From SW4 sp042466115 (lineage in GTDB: Bacteria > Pseudomonadota > Alphaproteobacteria > Rhodobacterales > Rhodobacteraceae), in NCBI RefSeq assembly GCF_042466115.1, contig NZ_JAXHBQ010000001.1, positions 620,001 to 684,000 on the forward strand: a DNA stretch of 64,000 bases, given 5' to 3'. The notes under the pieces are model-generated. The model did no database searches and was not told the origin of the DNA. It was given only the letters and a program-made list of their open reading frames with translations. Positions 44,060-53,190 of this stretch are shown piece after piece. Numbering within the stretch: the stretch's first letter is position 1; every line of letters begins with the position of its first letter. Position numbers and translations under genes: made by a program.

Positions 44060-44533
44060 TTAACCGTCACCAAGGAACGTGCCCGCGTCAAAACGCCCGA
44101 TATCGCCCATCAACTGGCGGATAAAGGTGGTGTCGCGCACGTTGTCTTGGGTCACGCGGCGTGACAAAGCCACAACCTGCCCGTCCTGCAACCCGTAGCG
44201 TTCGATGTTTTCAACGACACCGGCGCTGTCAAAGGTGATCGCCACAACTTCGCGTTCAATCTCGGCCGGGGCCATATAGGCAAAATGACGCCAGCGGCTT
44301 TGGACATAGTAATACCCGCCGTCATTCAACACGCCCCCCGCCGTGGGCGCGCCGATCGTTTCGGCAACCGTGTCGCGGGTATCGACGCCAACCAGAACTT
44401 CGGACAACTGCCCGTCATCAGGGGCAAAGCCGTGATTGCGGAACTGCGCCGTGCAGCCAACAACCGTGACCAATGCAAGGACGGACGTGCCGCGCAGAAT
44501 GCGTCGTCGCAACGTTGCGCCTGTAATGCTCAT
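44060..44533 (-). CDS. bamE: Outer-membrane lipoprotein BamE (SmpA/OmlA family)
   Basis: A 157-aa lipoprotein component of the BAM complex that folds outer-membrane barrels. Lipobox VVGC at about residues 24-27, so Cys 27 is the likely lipidated residue. The SmpA/OmlA fold begins near residue 45 (LVGVDTRDTVAETIGAPTAGGVL) and WRHFAYMAPAEIER is typical of alphaproteobacterial members. Start ATG 44533. It is divergent from the YceD gene, as usual in this group. Confidence 0.93.
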   Translation of the reverse strand: MSITGATLRRRILRGTSVLALVTVVGCTAQFRNHGFAPDDGQLSEVLVGVDTRDTVAETIGAPTAGGVLNDGGYYYVQSRWRHFAYMAPAEIEREVVAITFDSAGVVENIERYGLQDGQVVALSRRVTQDNVRDTTFIRQLMGDIGRFDAGTFLGDG

Positions 44534-44615
44534 GTGTGACCCCTTGCCTTGGCTTGTGATGCCTTTTATCCGGCTTACATCATGTCACGGCCCTTGTTCA
44601 AGAATGGATGCGCTT

Positions 44616-45161
44616 ATGTCTGACCAGACGCCATCACAAATCCGCCTGTCGGACCTGCCCAACCGGCGCGAGACCCGCATTGCGCTGGAACCGGATGCGG
44701 CGGCGCGTGAGAAACTGGCCGCTGAGCTGGGGATCAGCGCGATCCGCAAGCTGCGCTTTGTTGGCACCCTGTCGCCTCTCGGGCGGCGCGACTGGCATTT
44801 GCAGGCTGACCTTGGCGCGACCGTAGTGCAGGCCTGCGTTGTCACGCTTGATCCGGTCACGACCCGGATTGATGAAACGGTGACACGGTCCTATGTGGCG
44901 CAGCTTGACCCGATCGAGGCTGCCGAAATCGAAATGCCCGAAGACGACACTGTGGAACAGGCGCCTGACATCCTTGATCTGGCCGCGGTCATGACCGAAA
45001 GCCTGGCACTTGCCCTGCCCGCCTATCCGCGCGTCGACGGGGCGAGCGTCGAAAACGCCAATTTTACCGAACCGGGCAAGGCGGCAATGACCGACGAAGA
45101 CACCCGCCCCTTTGCGGGCCTTGCCGACCTGCGCAATACCCTGAAAAACAAGGGCGAATAG
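44616..45161 (+). CDS. YceD/DUF177 family protein
   Basis: A 181-aa protein of the DUF177 family, the regular upstream neighbour of rpmF in proteobacteria. The conserved ACVVTLDPVTTRIDE includes the family Cys; an acidic stretch (EIEMPEDDTVEQAPDILDLA) and a C-terminal DLRNTLKNK complete it. Links to 23S rRNA maturation have been reported for relatives. ATG 44616 (MSDQT) is chosen; an ATG four codons upstream is an alternative. The 173 bp to rpmF hold no gene. Confidence 0.9.
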   Translation: MSDQTPSQIRLSDLPNRRETRIALEPDAAAREKLAAELGISAIRKLRFVGTLSPLGRRDWHLQADLGATVVQACVVTLDPVTTRIDETVTRSYVAQLDPIEAAEIEMPEDDTVEQAPDILDLAAVMTESLALALPAYPRVDGASVENANFTEPGKAAMTDEDTRPFAGLADLRNTLKNKGE

Positions 45162-45334
45162 CCCGTCATCAGGGGGCTGGCAAAAATGGTTGCGCTTGCG
45201 CGGAATCGCTCTATGTTCGCGCCCTCTTTCATATGGTGACTTGATAGGCATGCCCAGATGCCCTAAGACGCCGGAATGCTGCGCCACGCGCGCGAAAACA
45301 CGGGCCACGCGCCCCCGAAATCAAAGGTTGTGAC

Positions 45335-45541
45335 ATGGCTGTCCAGCAGAACAAAGTATCCAAGTCGCGCCGCAACAACCGTCGCGCACATGATTCACTC
45401 GTGGCCGCAAACCCGAATGAATGCACAAGCTGCGGCGAACTGAAGCGTCCGCACCATGTTTGCCCCTCTTGCGGCAACTATGGCGACCGTGAAGTCGTGG
45501 CGATGACCACCGAGGTCGATCTCGACGACGACGCGGCCTAG
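45335..45541 (+). CDS. rpmF: 50S ribosomal protein L32
   Basis: A 68-aa ribosomal protein. N-terminal AVQQNKVSKSRRNNRRAHD and the Cys pairs CTSCGE and CPSCGNY are intact, forming a zinc ribbon of the Cys4 type; the acidic C-terminus (EVDLDDDAA) is normal for alphaproteobacteria. It heads a block with plsX and fabH, the classical arrangement coupling ribosome and fatty-acid synthesis genes. Confidence 0.97.
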   Translation: MAVQQNKVSKSRRNNRRAHDSLVAANPNECTSCGELKRPHHVCPSCGNYGDREVVAMTTEVDLDDDAA

Positions 45542-45545
45542 CCAC

Positions 45546-46686
45546 ATGTCCCCCGCCCTGACGACGGACAGTGATCCGCGCGCGGCCCACAGCGGGGACC
45601 ACGGCACGCCAGTTATCTTAAGTGTTGACGCCATGGGCGGCGACAAAGGGCCTGCAACCGTCGTTGCGGGCCTTGCGCGTTTCCTGGGCGAAAACCCCGA
45701 TGCGCGCGCGCTTCTGCACGGGCCAAAAGGCGAAACTCGAGGCGCTGATTGCCAAGAAACGGATCGCTGACCGCGTCACCGTTTATGACGCGCCCGATGT
45801 TGTCGCCATGTCCGACAAGCCCAGCAACGTCATGCGCCATGGCAAGCAAACCTCGATGTGGTCCGCAATCGAAGCCGTGCGCGATGGCGCGGCCGCGGTC
45901 TGTGTCAGTTGCGGCAATACCGGCGCGCTGATGGCGGTATCAATGCTGCGCCTGCGCAAGGCTGACGGCGTGAACCGCCCCGCCATCGCCTGTTACTGGC
46001 CGTCGCGCAATCCTGCCGGATTCAACGTGATGCTGGATGCGGGCGCCGATATTCGCGCCGACCAAGACGATCTGCTGACCTATGCCCTGATGGGCGCGTC
46101 TTATGCACGCAACGGCCTGGGTATTGCCCGCCCCCGTGTCGGCCTGCTGAACGTGGGCGTCGAGGAACACAAAGGCCGCGCCGAACTGAAAGTGGCACAC
46201 GATCTGATTGCCAGCGCCGCCCCGCGCGGCGATTTCGAATATGTGGGATTCGTCGAAGGCGGTGATTTGCCCTCGGACCGCGTTGATGTGATCGTCACGG
46301 ACGGATTTACCGGCAATGTGGCCCTGAAAACCGGCGAAGGCACGGCGAATCTGATCTCGGACCTCTTGAAAGAGGCCTTCAAGAAAACGCCGCTGTCGCG
46401 CATCGCCGCCTTGCTGGCCATGACCTCGCTTGGCCGTTTGCGCAAACGCATTGATCCACGCGGTGTGAATGGCGGCGTGTTTCTGGGGCTGAACGGCACA
46501 GTGATCAAAAGCCACGGATCGGCGGATGCCACCGGTGTCGCCGCCGCCCTGTCGCTGGCCTATCAACTGGCGCGCTCGGGCTTTTCGGAACGTCTGGCCG
46601 CACGGGTTGCAACGGCCGCCTCACTTGCCCAAGATACTACCGAGGAAGCGGCACCCAACGCCGCCAAAGGCAAGGGCAATACATGA
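45546..46686 (+). pseudogene. plsX: Phosphate acyltransferase PlsX, frameshifted near codon 62
   Basis: PlsX converts acyl-ACP to acyl-phosphate, feeding PlsY for phospholipid synthesis. The N-terminal part (45546-45770) starts VILSVDAMGGDKGP and runs to ALLHGPK; it loses frame and the rest (open from 45622 to 46686) resumes as AKLEALIAKK, with VSCGNTGALMA, NVGVEEHKGRAELK and VTDGFTGNVALK, all typical. One extra G in AAAAGGCG (about 45725-45730) accounts for it. plsX is normally required where PlsY is the only first acyltransferase, so a sequencing error is likely. ATG 45546 follows rpmF by 4 bp. The stop overlaps fabH by 4 bp. Confidence 0.9.
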
Positions 46687-47654
46687 CAAGACGCGCCGTG
46701 GTCAAAGGCGTGGGGCATTACCTCCCCGCGCGGATCGTCAGGAACGCCGAATTCGAGGCGACGCTGGACACATCTGATGAATGGATCAAGGCCCGTTCTG
46801 GGATCGAACGCCGCCATTTCGCCGCCGAGGGCGAAACCACATCCGATCTTGCAACCCATGCCGCCAAGGCCGCGCTGGACCATGCAGGCCTGGCGGGCAG
46901 CGATATCGACGCGATCATTCTGGCGACCTCGACCGCTGACAATACCTTTCCATCCGCGGCCACGATGGTGCAGGCCAATATCGGCAACGAACATGGCTAT
47001 GCCTTTGATGTGCAAGCGGTTTGCGCCGGTTTCGTCTATGCACTGGCCAATGCCAACGCGCTGATTGTGTCGGGTCAGGCCAACCGCGTGTTGGTGATCG
47101 GTGCGGAAACCTTCAGCCGGATCATGGATTGGACGGATCGTTCCACCTGCGTGCTGTTTGGTGACGGCGCGGGCGCTGTGGTGCTGGAAGGCGCGGATGG
47201 CACGGGCGATGCCGGTGACCGCGGCATTCTGGCCACCGATCTCAATTCCGACGGGCGCTTTCGCGACCTGCTTTATGTGGACGGCGGGGTGGCGACACAA
47301 AACACCGGTGTCCTGCGGATGCAGGGCAAGGAAGTGTTCCGCCACGCTGTTGAAAAGCTGGCGCAAACCGCCCACACCGCCCTTGATAAGGTCGGTCTTG
47401 GGGCGGATGATGTGGATTGGGTGGTGCCGCATCAGGCCAATATCCGCATCATTCAATCAACCGCCAAAAAGCTGGGCGTGGACATGGACCGCGTTGTTGT
47501 CACGGTGCAGGATCACGGCAATACATCGGCCGCCTCCATCCCGCTGGCCCTGTCGGTGGGCGTGGCCAATGGCCAAATCAAGCGCGGCGATCTGATCGTC
47601 ACCGAAGCCATCGGCGGCGGGCTTGCCTGGGGTGCGGTCGTGCTGCGTTGGTAG
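46683..47654 (+). CDS. fabH: Beta-ketoacyl-ACP synthase III (FabH)
   Basis: A 323-aa condensing enzyme that starts fatty-acid synthesis from acetyl-CoA and malonyl-ACP. The catalytic Cys is C114 (VQAVCAGFVYAL), the His is in VPHQANIRII and the Asn in DHGNTSAAS, the usual Cys-His-Asn triad. It overlaps plsX by 4 bp (ATGA), so translation is coupled. Length and motifs are complete. Confidence 0.97.
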   Translation: MTRRAVVKGVGHYLPARIVRNAEFEATLDTSDEWIKARSGIERRHFAAEGETTSDLATHAAKAALDHAGLAGSDIDAIILATSTADNTFPSAATMVQANIGNEHGYAFDVQAVCAGFVYALANANALIVSGQANRVLVIGAETFSRIMDWTDRSTCVLFGDGAGAVVLEGADGTGDAGDRGILATDLNSDGRFRDLLYVDGGVATQNTGVLRMQGKEVFRHAVEKLAQTAHTALDKVGLGADDVDWVVPHQANIRIIQSTAKKLGVDMDRVVVTVQDHGNTSAASIPLALSVGVANGQIKRGDLIVTEAIGGGLAWGAVVLRW

Positions 47655-47748
47655 CGATTACCGGCCTGTTAATTGCACGGGCCAAGCCCTTGATATTGAC
47701 TCTGAAATTGCAACCCGCCTACAGTTCCCGCAAAACAGGGGGACTGAC

Positions 47749-48051
47749 ATGGCCGACAAGACACTCACGCGCATGGATCTGGCCGAGGCCGTTCATGCCG
47801 AGGTAGGACTTTCACGCAACGATTCCGCAGACTTGGTGGAAAGCGTGCTGACACATATTTCCGACGCGCTGGTGCGCGGGGAAACTGTCAAGATTTCATC
47901 GTTCGGGACATTTTCGGTGCGCGCCAAAGCGGCCCGCATCGGCCGCAATCCCAAGACCGGCGAGGAGGTTCCGATCCACCCGCGCCGGGTGCTGACATTC
48001 CGTCCCTCGCACCTGATGAAAGACCGCGTTGCCGCTGGCAACAAGGGTTAG
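47749..48051 (+). CDS. ihfA: Integration host factor subunit alpha
   Basis: A 100-aa nucleoid DNA-bending protein that pairs with IHF-beta. Signatures LTRMDLAEAVHAEVGLSR and the arm region RIGRNPKTGEEVPIHPRRVLTF, including the IHF-type GRNPKTGE. ATG 47749 follows an AGGGGGA site. It is followed after 11 bp by the MerR regulator. Confidence 0.95.
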   Translation: MADKTLTRMDLAEAVHAEVGLSRNDSADLVESVLTHISDALVRGETVKISSFGTFSVRAKAARIGRNPKTGEEVPIHPRRVLTFRPSHLMKDRVAAGNKG

Positions 48052-48062
48052 GGGGCGCGCGC

Positions 48063-48686
48063 GTGGCAAAATCCCGCGAAGCGTTCCGCACCATCAGCGA
48101 AGTCGCCGACTGGCTTGATACGCCTGCCCATGTCCTGCGGTTCTGGGAAAGCAAGTTCAGCCAGATCAAACCGGTCAAACGCGCCGGTGGGCGGCGCTAT
48201 TACCGCCCCGATGACATGGCGCTGCTGGGTGGCATCAAGACCCTGCTGCATGACGAGGGCATGACCATCAAAGGTGTGCAGAAATTACTGCGCGAACAAG
48301 GGGTTAAGCATGTTGCCGGTCTGGGGCAAGAGCCCGGTGCTGCGGTGGATGTGACGCCTGCGGAACTGGCTGGCGAACCGCCCGCGTCCGTGGTCGAAGC
48401 CGAACAAGCCCCCACACCTGCCCTTGATGCGGCCAACGCCGACCCGGACGACAATGTCGTGCCCATGGCCATGCCCCAGGCGGCACCTGGCCCCGCCCTG
48501 TCGGTCAACCTTGCGGCCGCGCCTGCCCCCTCGCCCGATCCCGGCGATGATGACAGCGATCTGCCCGCGCGGATGCAACCGCTGTTGCAGCGCGCGAACC
48601 GCGATGCATTGCACAGCCGCGCCGCAGAGATCGCCCCGCTTGTGGCCCGCCTCGAGGCCCTGCGCGACCGCATGGCGCGCAGCTAA
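48063..48686 (+). CDS. MerR family transcriptional regulator
   Basis: A 207-aa protein with a MerR winged helix (about residues 8-75: TISEVADWLDTPAHVLRFWESKF, then KRAGGRRYYRPDDMALL) and a long, disordered Ala/Pro-rich C-terminus ending with a short helix (RAAEIAPLVARLEALRDRM). It lacks the metal- or redox-sensing cysteines of classic MerR proteins, so the signal is unknown. The GTG start at 48063 is probably translationally linked to ihfA. This is the standard place for it in alphaproteobacteria. Confidence 0.9.
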   Translation: MAKSREAFRTISEVADWLDTPAHVLRFWESKFSQIKPVKRAGGRRYYRPDDMALLGGIKTLLHDEGMTIKGVQKLLREQGVKHVAGLGQEPGAAVDVTPAELAGEPPASVVEAEQAPTPALDAANADPDDNVVPMAMPQAAPGPALSVNLAAAPAPSPDPGDDDSDLPARMQPLLQRANRDALHSRAAEIAPLVARLEALRDRMARS

Positions 48687-48767
48687 TCGCCGCCCCGTGC
48701 ACCGGCCAAAAGAAATGACAATTCCGGCTTGCCCATGGGCCAAAATCCAGTATGAAGACGCCTTAGT

Positions 48768-48844
48768 CGGGCTATGGCGCAGCCTGGTAGCGCGTCCGTC
48801 TGGGGGACGGAAGGTCGCAGGTTCGAGTCCTGCTAGCCCGACCA
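48768..48844 (+). tRNA. tRNA-Pro (GGG)
   Basis: 77-nt cloverleaf with encoded CCA. The acceptor CGGGCTA pairs with TAGCCCG, the anticodon loop CTGGGGG gives GGG, and the T-loop is TTCGAGT. A terminator follows at 48852-48884. Confidence 0.97.
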
Positions 48845-48851
48845 ACATAAC

Positions 48852-48884
48852 CGCCCGTTCGCGCATCCGCGCGGCGGGCGTTTT
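48852..48884 (+). terminator. Intrinsic terminator after tRNA-Pro
   Basis: CGCCCG (48852-48857) pairs with CGGGCG (48875-48880), enclosing an inner CGCG/CGCG stem, and is followed by TTTT. It lies just downstream of the tRNA and ahead of dcd. Confidence 0.7.
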
Positions 48885-48914
48885 GCTGTCACGCAGCTGA
48901 AGGGGGCAACATCC

Positions 48915-49994
48915 ATGGCCAAATCCGGCGTTTTGTCAGACCGGCAAATGACAACGATGATTGCCGATGGTGCGATCAGCGCCAGCACGCCGATCACCGC
49001 TGGCCAAATCCAGCCCGCGTCGCTTGACTTGCGGCTGGGGGCCACTGCCTATCGCGTGCGCGCCTCTTTTCTGGCGGGGCGGTCGCGCAAGGTCAGCGAC
49101 CGGCTGGCCGATTTCCAGATGCACGCAATTGATCTGTCCGATGGGGCGGTGCTGGAAAAGGGCTGTGTCTATGTGGTGCCGTTGATGGAATCCCTGGCCC
49201 TGCCCGCAGGAACGTCAGGGGCGGCCAGTGCCAAATCCTCGATCGGGCGGCTTGATCTGCTGACCCGCATCATCACCGATCATGGCACCGAATTTGATCG
49301 CGTGCCCGATGGCTATACCGGCCCGCTTTATGTGGAAATCTGCCCGCAATCCTTTTCCGTGATCGCCACGGCGGGGCAGATGCTGAACCAGATCATTTTC
49401 CGCGTCGGCAAGACCGTGATCAGCGATGAGGACCTGCGCGCGCTGCACGCCACAACCCCGATCGTGAACGGTGACGCTGTTATTTCCGATGGTCTGGGCT
49501 TTTCGGTTGATCTGAAACCGCGCGGTGATGATCTGGTTGGATACCGCGCCAAGCCGCACACGGGCGTGATTGATCTGGGCCTTTTGAACCACTATCACGC
49601 CGCCGATTTCTGGGAGGAAGTGCGCACAACCGATGGCTGGATCATCCTTGATCCCGGCGCGTTCTATATTCTGGTCAGCCGCGAGGCGATTGCGATCCCG
49701 CCCGATACAGCCGCCGAAATGGCCCCCTATCTGGCAATGGTTGGCGAATTTCGCGTGCATTACGCGGGCTTTTTCGATCCCGGTTTTGGCTGGGACGGTG
49801 CCGGTGGCCAAGGGTCACGCGGCGTGCTCGAGGTGCGCTGCCACGAGGCGCCTTTTGTGCTGGAGCATGGTCAGATCGTCGGGCGGCTGGTGTATGAACA
49901 CATGTCCGAGGTGCCCGCCCAGCTTTATGGCCGCGAGATTGCCTCGAACTATCAGGGGCAAGGCCTGAAATTGTCCAAGCATTTCAAGACCTAG
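48915..49994 (+). CDS. dcd: 2'-deoxycytidine 5'-triphosphate deaminase (long alphaproteobacterial form)
   Basis: A 359-aa Dcd/dUTPase-superfamily enzyme, about twice the length of E. coli Dcd because it is a tandem arrangement of two related halves. It deaminates dCTP to dUTP for dTMP synthesis. Motifs include QPASLDLRLG, SAKSSIGRLDLLTRIITD (first active-site region) and a second region around AGFFDPGFGW. The start ATG 48915 follows GGGGG. The stop overlaps the convergent diguanylate cyclase by 4 bp. Confidence 0.93.
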   Translation: MAKSGVLSDRQMTTMIADGAISASTPITAGQIQPASLDLRLGATAYRVRASFLAGRSRKVSDRLADFQMHAIDLSDGAVLEKGCVYVVPLMESLALPAGTSGAASAKSSIGRLDLLTRIITDHGTEFDRVPDGYTGPLYVEICPQSFSVIATAGQMLNQIIFRVGKTVISDEDLRALHATTPIVNGDAVISDGLGFSVDLKPRGDDLVGYRAKPHTGVIDLGLLNHYHAADFWEEVRTTDGWIILDPGAFYILVSREAIAIPPDTAAEMAPYLAMVGEFRVHYAGFFDPGFGWDGAGGQGSRGVLEVRCHEAPFVLEHGQIVGRLVYEHMSEVPAQLYGREIASNYQGQGLKLSKHFKT

Positions 49995-51409
49995 GCGCAG
50001 CGCGCATCGGGCCCGCCGTAAGCCACGACACAGTTGCGCCCCCTCCCCTTGGCCGCATATAGCGCCTCATCCGCACGCCTGATCGCAGCCCCGTTTGCGA
50101 TATCACCGGGCAGGAACTGGCTCAGGCCCAGTGATGCGCTGACGGTGGTGTGCACATCGGCCGCACCGCCGCTTTTCAAAGGAATGCGTGAAATCGCCAG
50201 ACGGACACGTTCGCAGATCGCAGCCAGGCGTTCAGGATCGTCGGTGTCAAGGATCAGCATGAATTCCTCACCGCCCCACCGGCCCAGAACATCGCCGTGG
50301 CGGAATTGCGGGCGCAGCACCTCGCCCACCTTGGCAAGAATGCGGTCCCCCTCGTCATGGCCAAGCTGGTCGTTGATTTTCTTGAAGTGATCAAGGTCGA
50401 TCAACACGATCCCCGTGCCGACACCCGATCGGGTGAAGATGTCCCAGCGCTGCGCGAGCGTGTCATGCAACCCGCGCCGGTTCAGGATGCCGGTCAGCGG
50501 ATCATGGGTGGCCATGCGCGCCAGCTTGCGTTCCGTCATGCGTCGCGCGCGGTCAACCCGTTCCTGAATGACACCGGAGTGCACCGCCGTGCCAACCATG
50601 CACCAGATGATCAGGCTGATGATCATTGTCTCGACGGGAACCATCCGTTCGGTCACGTGAAACATGCGGTGCAGCACGAACCCACAGGCCCATGGCACCA
50701 GAAAACCGACCATCATCATGATCCGCGTGCGTTTGCCCACATCGCCCAACAGCAAGGCCACCCGCACGAACGGGCGGTGCAAGTAAAGTGTCAGCACCGC
50801 AAGCGACAGCGGGATCAGCGACAAAAGTGTCGCCATGGACATATGCCCGTCAAACAGTTCCAGACCATAGCTCATCCCGACAAAGGCATTCAGGATCGCC
50901 GCGATTGCCACCAGATTGAACGTCAGCCCGATCCGCCCGAAATGCCGCCGCACGATCACCGATGCAAATAGCATCGTCAGGACAAAGGCCGTATCACTGC
51001 CCAATTCACCGTGCAGATTGGCGGCAAGTGGTTGGAAAACCCATGTTTCAAGACCGCCCGACAACAGGCTTTGCCACGCGGGAAAGAACCCTTCAAGGGT
51101 GCGTTCGCCAGCAATCAGCAGGCAGATGCCCGACAAGACATAGCGCCAGACCGGCGTGGGCTGATGATGGCGAAACGAAAGCACGCCAACCGAAAGCGAC
51201 AGCAGCATCAGTGCGGTCAGCGGGTGTGTGGCCGGCCCATCCGCGATTGGGCGCAACAGCGCATCAACACCTGCGAAGGTTTCGATCAGGGCCAGAAAGG
51301 CAAGGATCAACGAACAGGCCGCAAGCGGACGGCGCAGCCGCAACCCCTGCCGTATCAACCGGAACCGGGCGGCATCGGCAATCGAGTAACTGGCTGAAAG
51401 ACTGGTCAA
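49991..51409 (-). CDS. Membrane-bound diguanylate cyclase (GGDEF)
   Basis: A 472-aa c-di-GMP synthase. The N-terminal half has about seven hydrophobic segments (about residues 28-290) without a known sensor domain. The GGDEF domain (about 300-465) has GGEEF as active site, with RHGD five residues upstream, which is the RxxD inhibitory I-site, so product feedback is expected. DHFKKIND and ADEALYAAKGRGRN complete the fold. The start is TTG 51409, the only good one. No EAL partner is close. Confidence 0.92.
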   Translation of the reverse strand: MTSLSASYSIADAARFRLIRQGLRLRRPLAACSLILAFLALIETFAGVDALLRPIADGPATHPLTALMLLSLSVGVLSFRHHQPTPVWRYVLSGICLLIAGERTLEGFFPAWQSLLSGGLETWVFQPLAANLHGELGSDTAFVLTMLFASVIVRRHFGRIGLTFNLVAIAAILNAFVGMSYGLELFDGHMSMATLLSLIPLSLAVLTLYLHRPFVRVALLLGDVGKRTRIMMMVGFLVPWACGFVLHRMFHVTERMVPVETMIISLIIWCMVGTAVHSGVIQERVDRARRMTERKLARMATHDPLTGILNRRGLHDTLAQRWDIFTRSGVGTGIVLIDLDHFKKINDQLGHDEGDRILAKVGEVLRPQFRHGDVLGRWGGEEFMLILDTDDPERLAAICERVRLAISRIPLKSGGAADVHTTVSASLGLSQFLPGDIANGAAIRRADEALYAAKGRGRNCVVAYGGPDARCA

Positions 51410-51472
51410 ATGGGCACCCCGACTGGAATTTGTCGGGGCGATAATTGCGCAACAGCCTTAAAATGGCATTAA

Positions 51473-51676
51473 TCAGAAGCGGCCAATACGGCGCCCCATG
51501 CGCAGGGCCTGACGCCCGCGTTTGGTATTGTCGCGGGCCTGTTTGGCCTGCTGGCGTTCTTCCTTGGTCATATCCTTGGGGTCGCGGCCACGGTTGGCGG
51601 CCATGTTGATCCCCTTGTTCACGCCACGGTTCACCAGTTTGCGCAGGATCATGGAAATAATGCGGTCGACGTTCAT
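51473..51676 (-). CDS. Small basic conserved hypothetical protein
   Basis: A 67-aa protein with an N-terminal amphipathic helix (MNVDRIISMILRKLVNRGVNKGINMAA) and a Lys/Arg/Gln-rich C-terminus (TKEERQQAKQARDNTKRGRQA). Not recognised as a named family; relatives appear next to scpB in this bacterial group. ATG 51676 is the plausible start. It lies 100 bp downstream of scpB. Confidence 0.68.
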   Translation of the reverse strand: MNVDRIISMILRKLVNRGVNKGINMAANRGRDPKDMTKEERQQAKQARDNTKRGRQALRMGRRIGRF

Positions 51677-51776
51677 ATGCGCGTCCTTTGCTCTGCCTCG
51701 CGGGATACCTAACGCATTTCGCCCGGAATCCCAAATCACGAGACAGCTAGCAGTGGTTTTGGGCAATTTCGTGGCG

Positions 51777-52409
51777 TTATTCGTCCTCGAACAACTCGCT
51801 CTGGTCCTCGTCCTCGTCGCTTTCGCCGGTCTCGGCGCCGGGTGGCGGACGGTTTTCCAGCAATCCAGCCGAGCGCAGTTCTTTGAGCCCCGGTAAATCC
51901 CGTGCGTTTTCAAGGCCGAAGTGATCAAGGAATTCCTGCGTCACCACAAAGGTCACGGGCCGCCCCGGCGTCATCTTGCGCCGCCCGAACCGGATCCATT
52001 CCATTTCGATCAACTGGTCCACGGTGCCGCGGCTGACCGACACGCCGCGGATTTCCTCGATCTCGGCGCGGGTGACGGGCTGGTGATAGGCAACGATGGC
52101 CAGCGTTTCGATCGCCGCGCGCGACAGTTTGCGCACCTCGATCGTTTCTTTCTGCATCAGGAATCCCAGATCGGGGGCGGTGCGAATGGCCCATGCATCG
52201 CCGACCTTGATCACGTTCACGCCGCGCCCGTCATAGCGTTTGCGCAGATGCACCAGCGCCTCGGCGGGGTCACAGCCATGGGGCATCCGGCCCGCCAACT
52301 CCTTGATGGTGACCGGATCGGCGGTGGCAAACAAAATCGCCTCGACCATGCGTTCCTGTTCGGCCAGGGGCGGGGCCTCGAACAGGCTTTCTTCTTTGAC
52401 TTCAACCAT
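51777..52409 (-). CDS. scpB: Segregation and condensation protein B
   Basis: A 210-aa winged-helix protein that, with ScpA and the SMC ATPase, forms the condensin that compacts and segregates chromosomes. Typical stretches: ERMVEAILFATADPVTIKELAGRM, AAIETLAIVAYHQPVTRAEIEEIRGV and GRRKMTPGRPVTF. The acidic C-terminal tail (ETGESDEDEDQSELFEDE) is disordered. Start ATG 52409; it overlaps scpA by 8 bp. Confidence 0.95.
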   Translation of the reverse strand: MVEVKEESLFEAPPLAEQERMVEAILFATADPVTIKELAGRMPHGCDPAEALVHLRKRYDGRGVNVIKVGDAWAIRTAPDLGFLMQKETIEVRKLSRAAIETLAIVAYHQPVTRAEIEEIRGVSVSRGTVDQLIEMEWIRFGRRKMTPGRPVTFVVTQEFLDHFGLENARDLPGLKELRSAGLLENRPPPGAETGESDEDEDQSELFEDE

Positions 52410-53190
52410 CTGTGGGCAACTTCTTACGTATCTGGATGGGGGCGAAAATCTCGCCCTGACGAATTTCGATGCGGCCTTCCTTGGCCAGTTCCAGACTGGC
52501 GGCAAAGGTGCTGGCCGTGGCCGAACGTTTCTTGGCGGGGTCCATTTCCCAGCCCTCGGGCAGGTAGGACATGATATCGGTCCACTCGCCCGCAAAGCCG
52601 ATCAAGCCGCGCATCCGCCCCAGGGCTTCCTCCATGGTGAACACAGAATCGCGGTCCATGGTAAAGGGGCGGAAATCATCGCGGGTGCGGATGCGCGCAT
52701 AGCCCTGCATCAGGTCCAACAGGGTCGCGGTATAGGTGACGCGGCGCACGCGGGCCACATCTTCGGTGATGCCACGGGCAAAGAAATCACGGCCCTTCTG
52801 GTCGCGCGCCATCAGTTTCGCCGCGCTTTCGCGCATGGCCTGCAAGCGTTCCAACTGGAACGCCAGATGCGCAGCCAGTTCCTCGCCCGATGGGCCTTCC
52901 TCGGCCGGATCAGGGGGCAACAGCAGGCGCGATTTCAGGAACGCCAGCCAGGCGGCCATGACCAGATAATCGGCGGCCAGTTCAATGCGCAATTCTTTAG
53001 CCCGTTCGATAAAGCCGAGGTATTGTTCGGCCAGTGCGAGCACGGAAATCTGGCGCAGGTCGACCTTTTGCGTGCGCGACAGCATCAGCAACAGATCAAG
53101 CGGGCCTTCATAGCCATCCACGTCAACGATCAACGCCTCGGCGGCAAGCCGGTCGTTCACGTCTTCCTGAAACTGGTCTTGCTCAGCCAT
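52402..53190 (-). CDS. scpA: Segregation and condensation protein A
   Basis: A 262-aa kleisin of the SMC-ScpAB condensin. The N-terminal helix region is DGYEGPLDLLLMLSRTQKVDL, which binds the SMC neck; AADYLVMAAWLAFLKSRLLLP and the C-terminal winged helix (SYLPEGWEM, SATASTFAASLELAKEGRIE) are typical. It overlaps nagZ by 8 bp upstream and scpB by 8 bp downstream, so the three are translationally coupled. Confidence 0.95.
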   Translation of the reverse strand: MAEQDQFQEDVNDRLAAEALIVDVDGYEGPLDLLLMLSRTQKVDLRQISVLALAEQYLGFIERAKELRIELAADYLVMAAWLAFLKSRLLLPPDPAEEGPSGEELAAHLAFQLERLQAMRESAAKLMARDQKGRDFFARGITEDVARVRRVTYTATLLDLMQGYARIRTRDDFRPFTMDRDSVFTMEEALGRMRGLIGFAGEWTDIMSYLPEGWEMDPAKKRSATASTFAASLELAKEGRIEIRQGEIFAPIQIRKKLPTDG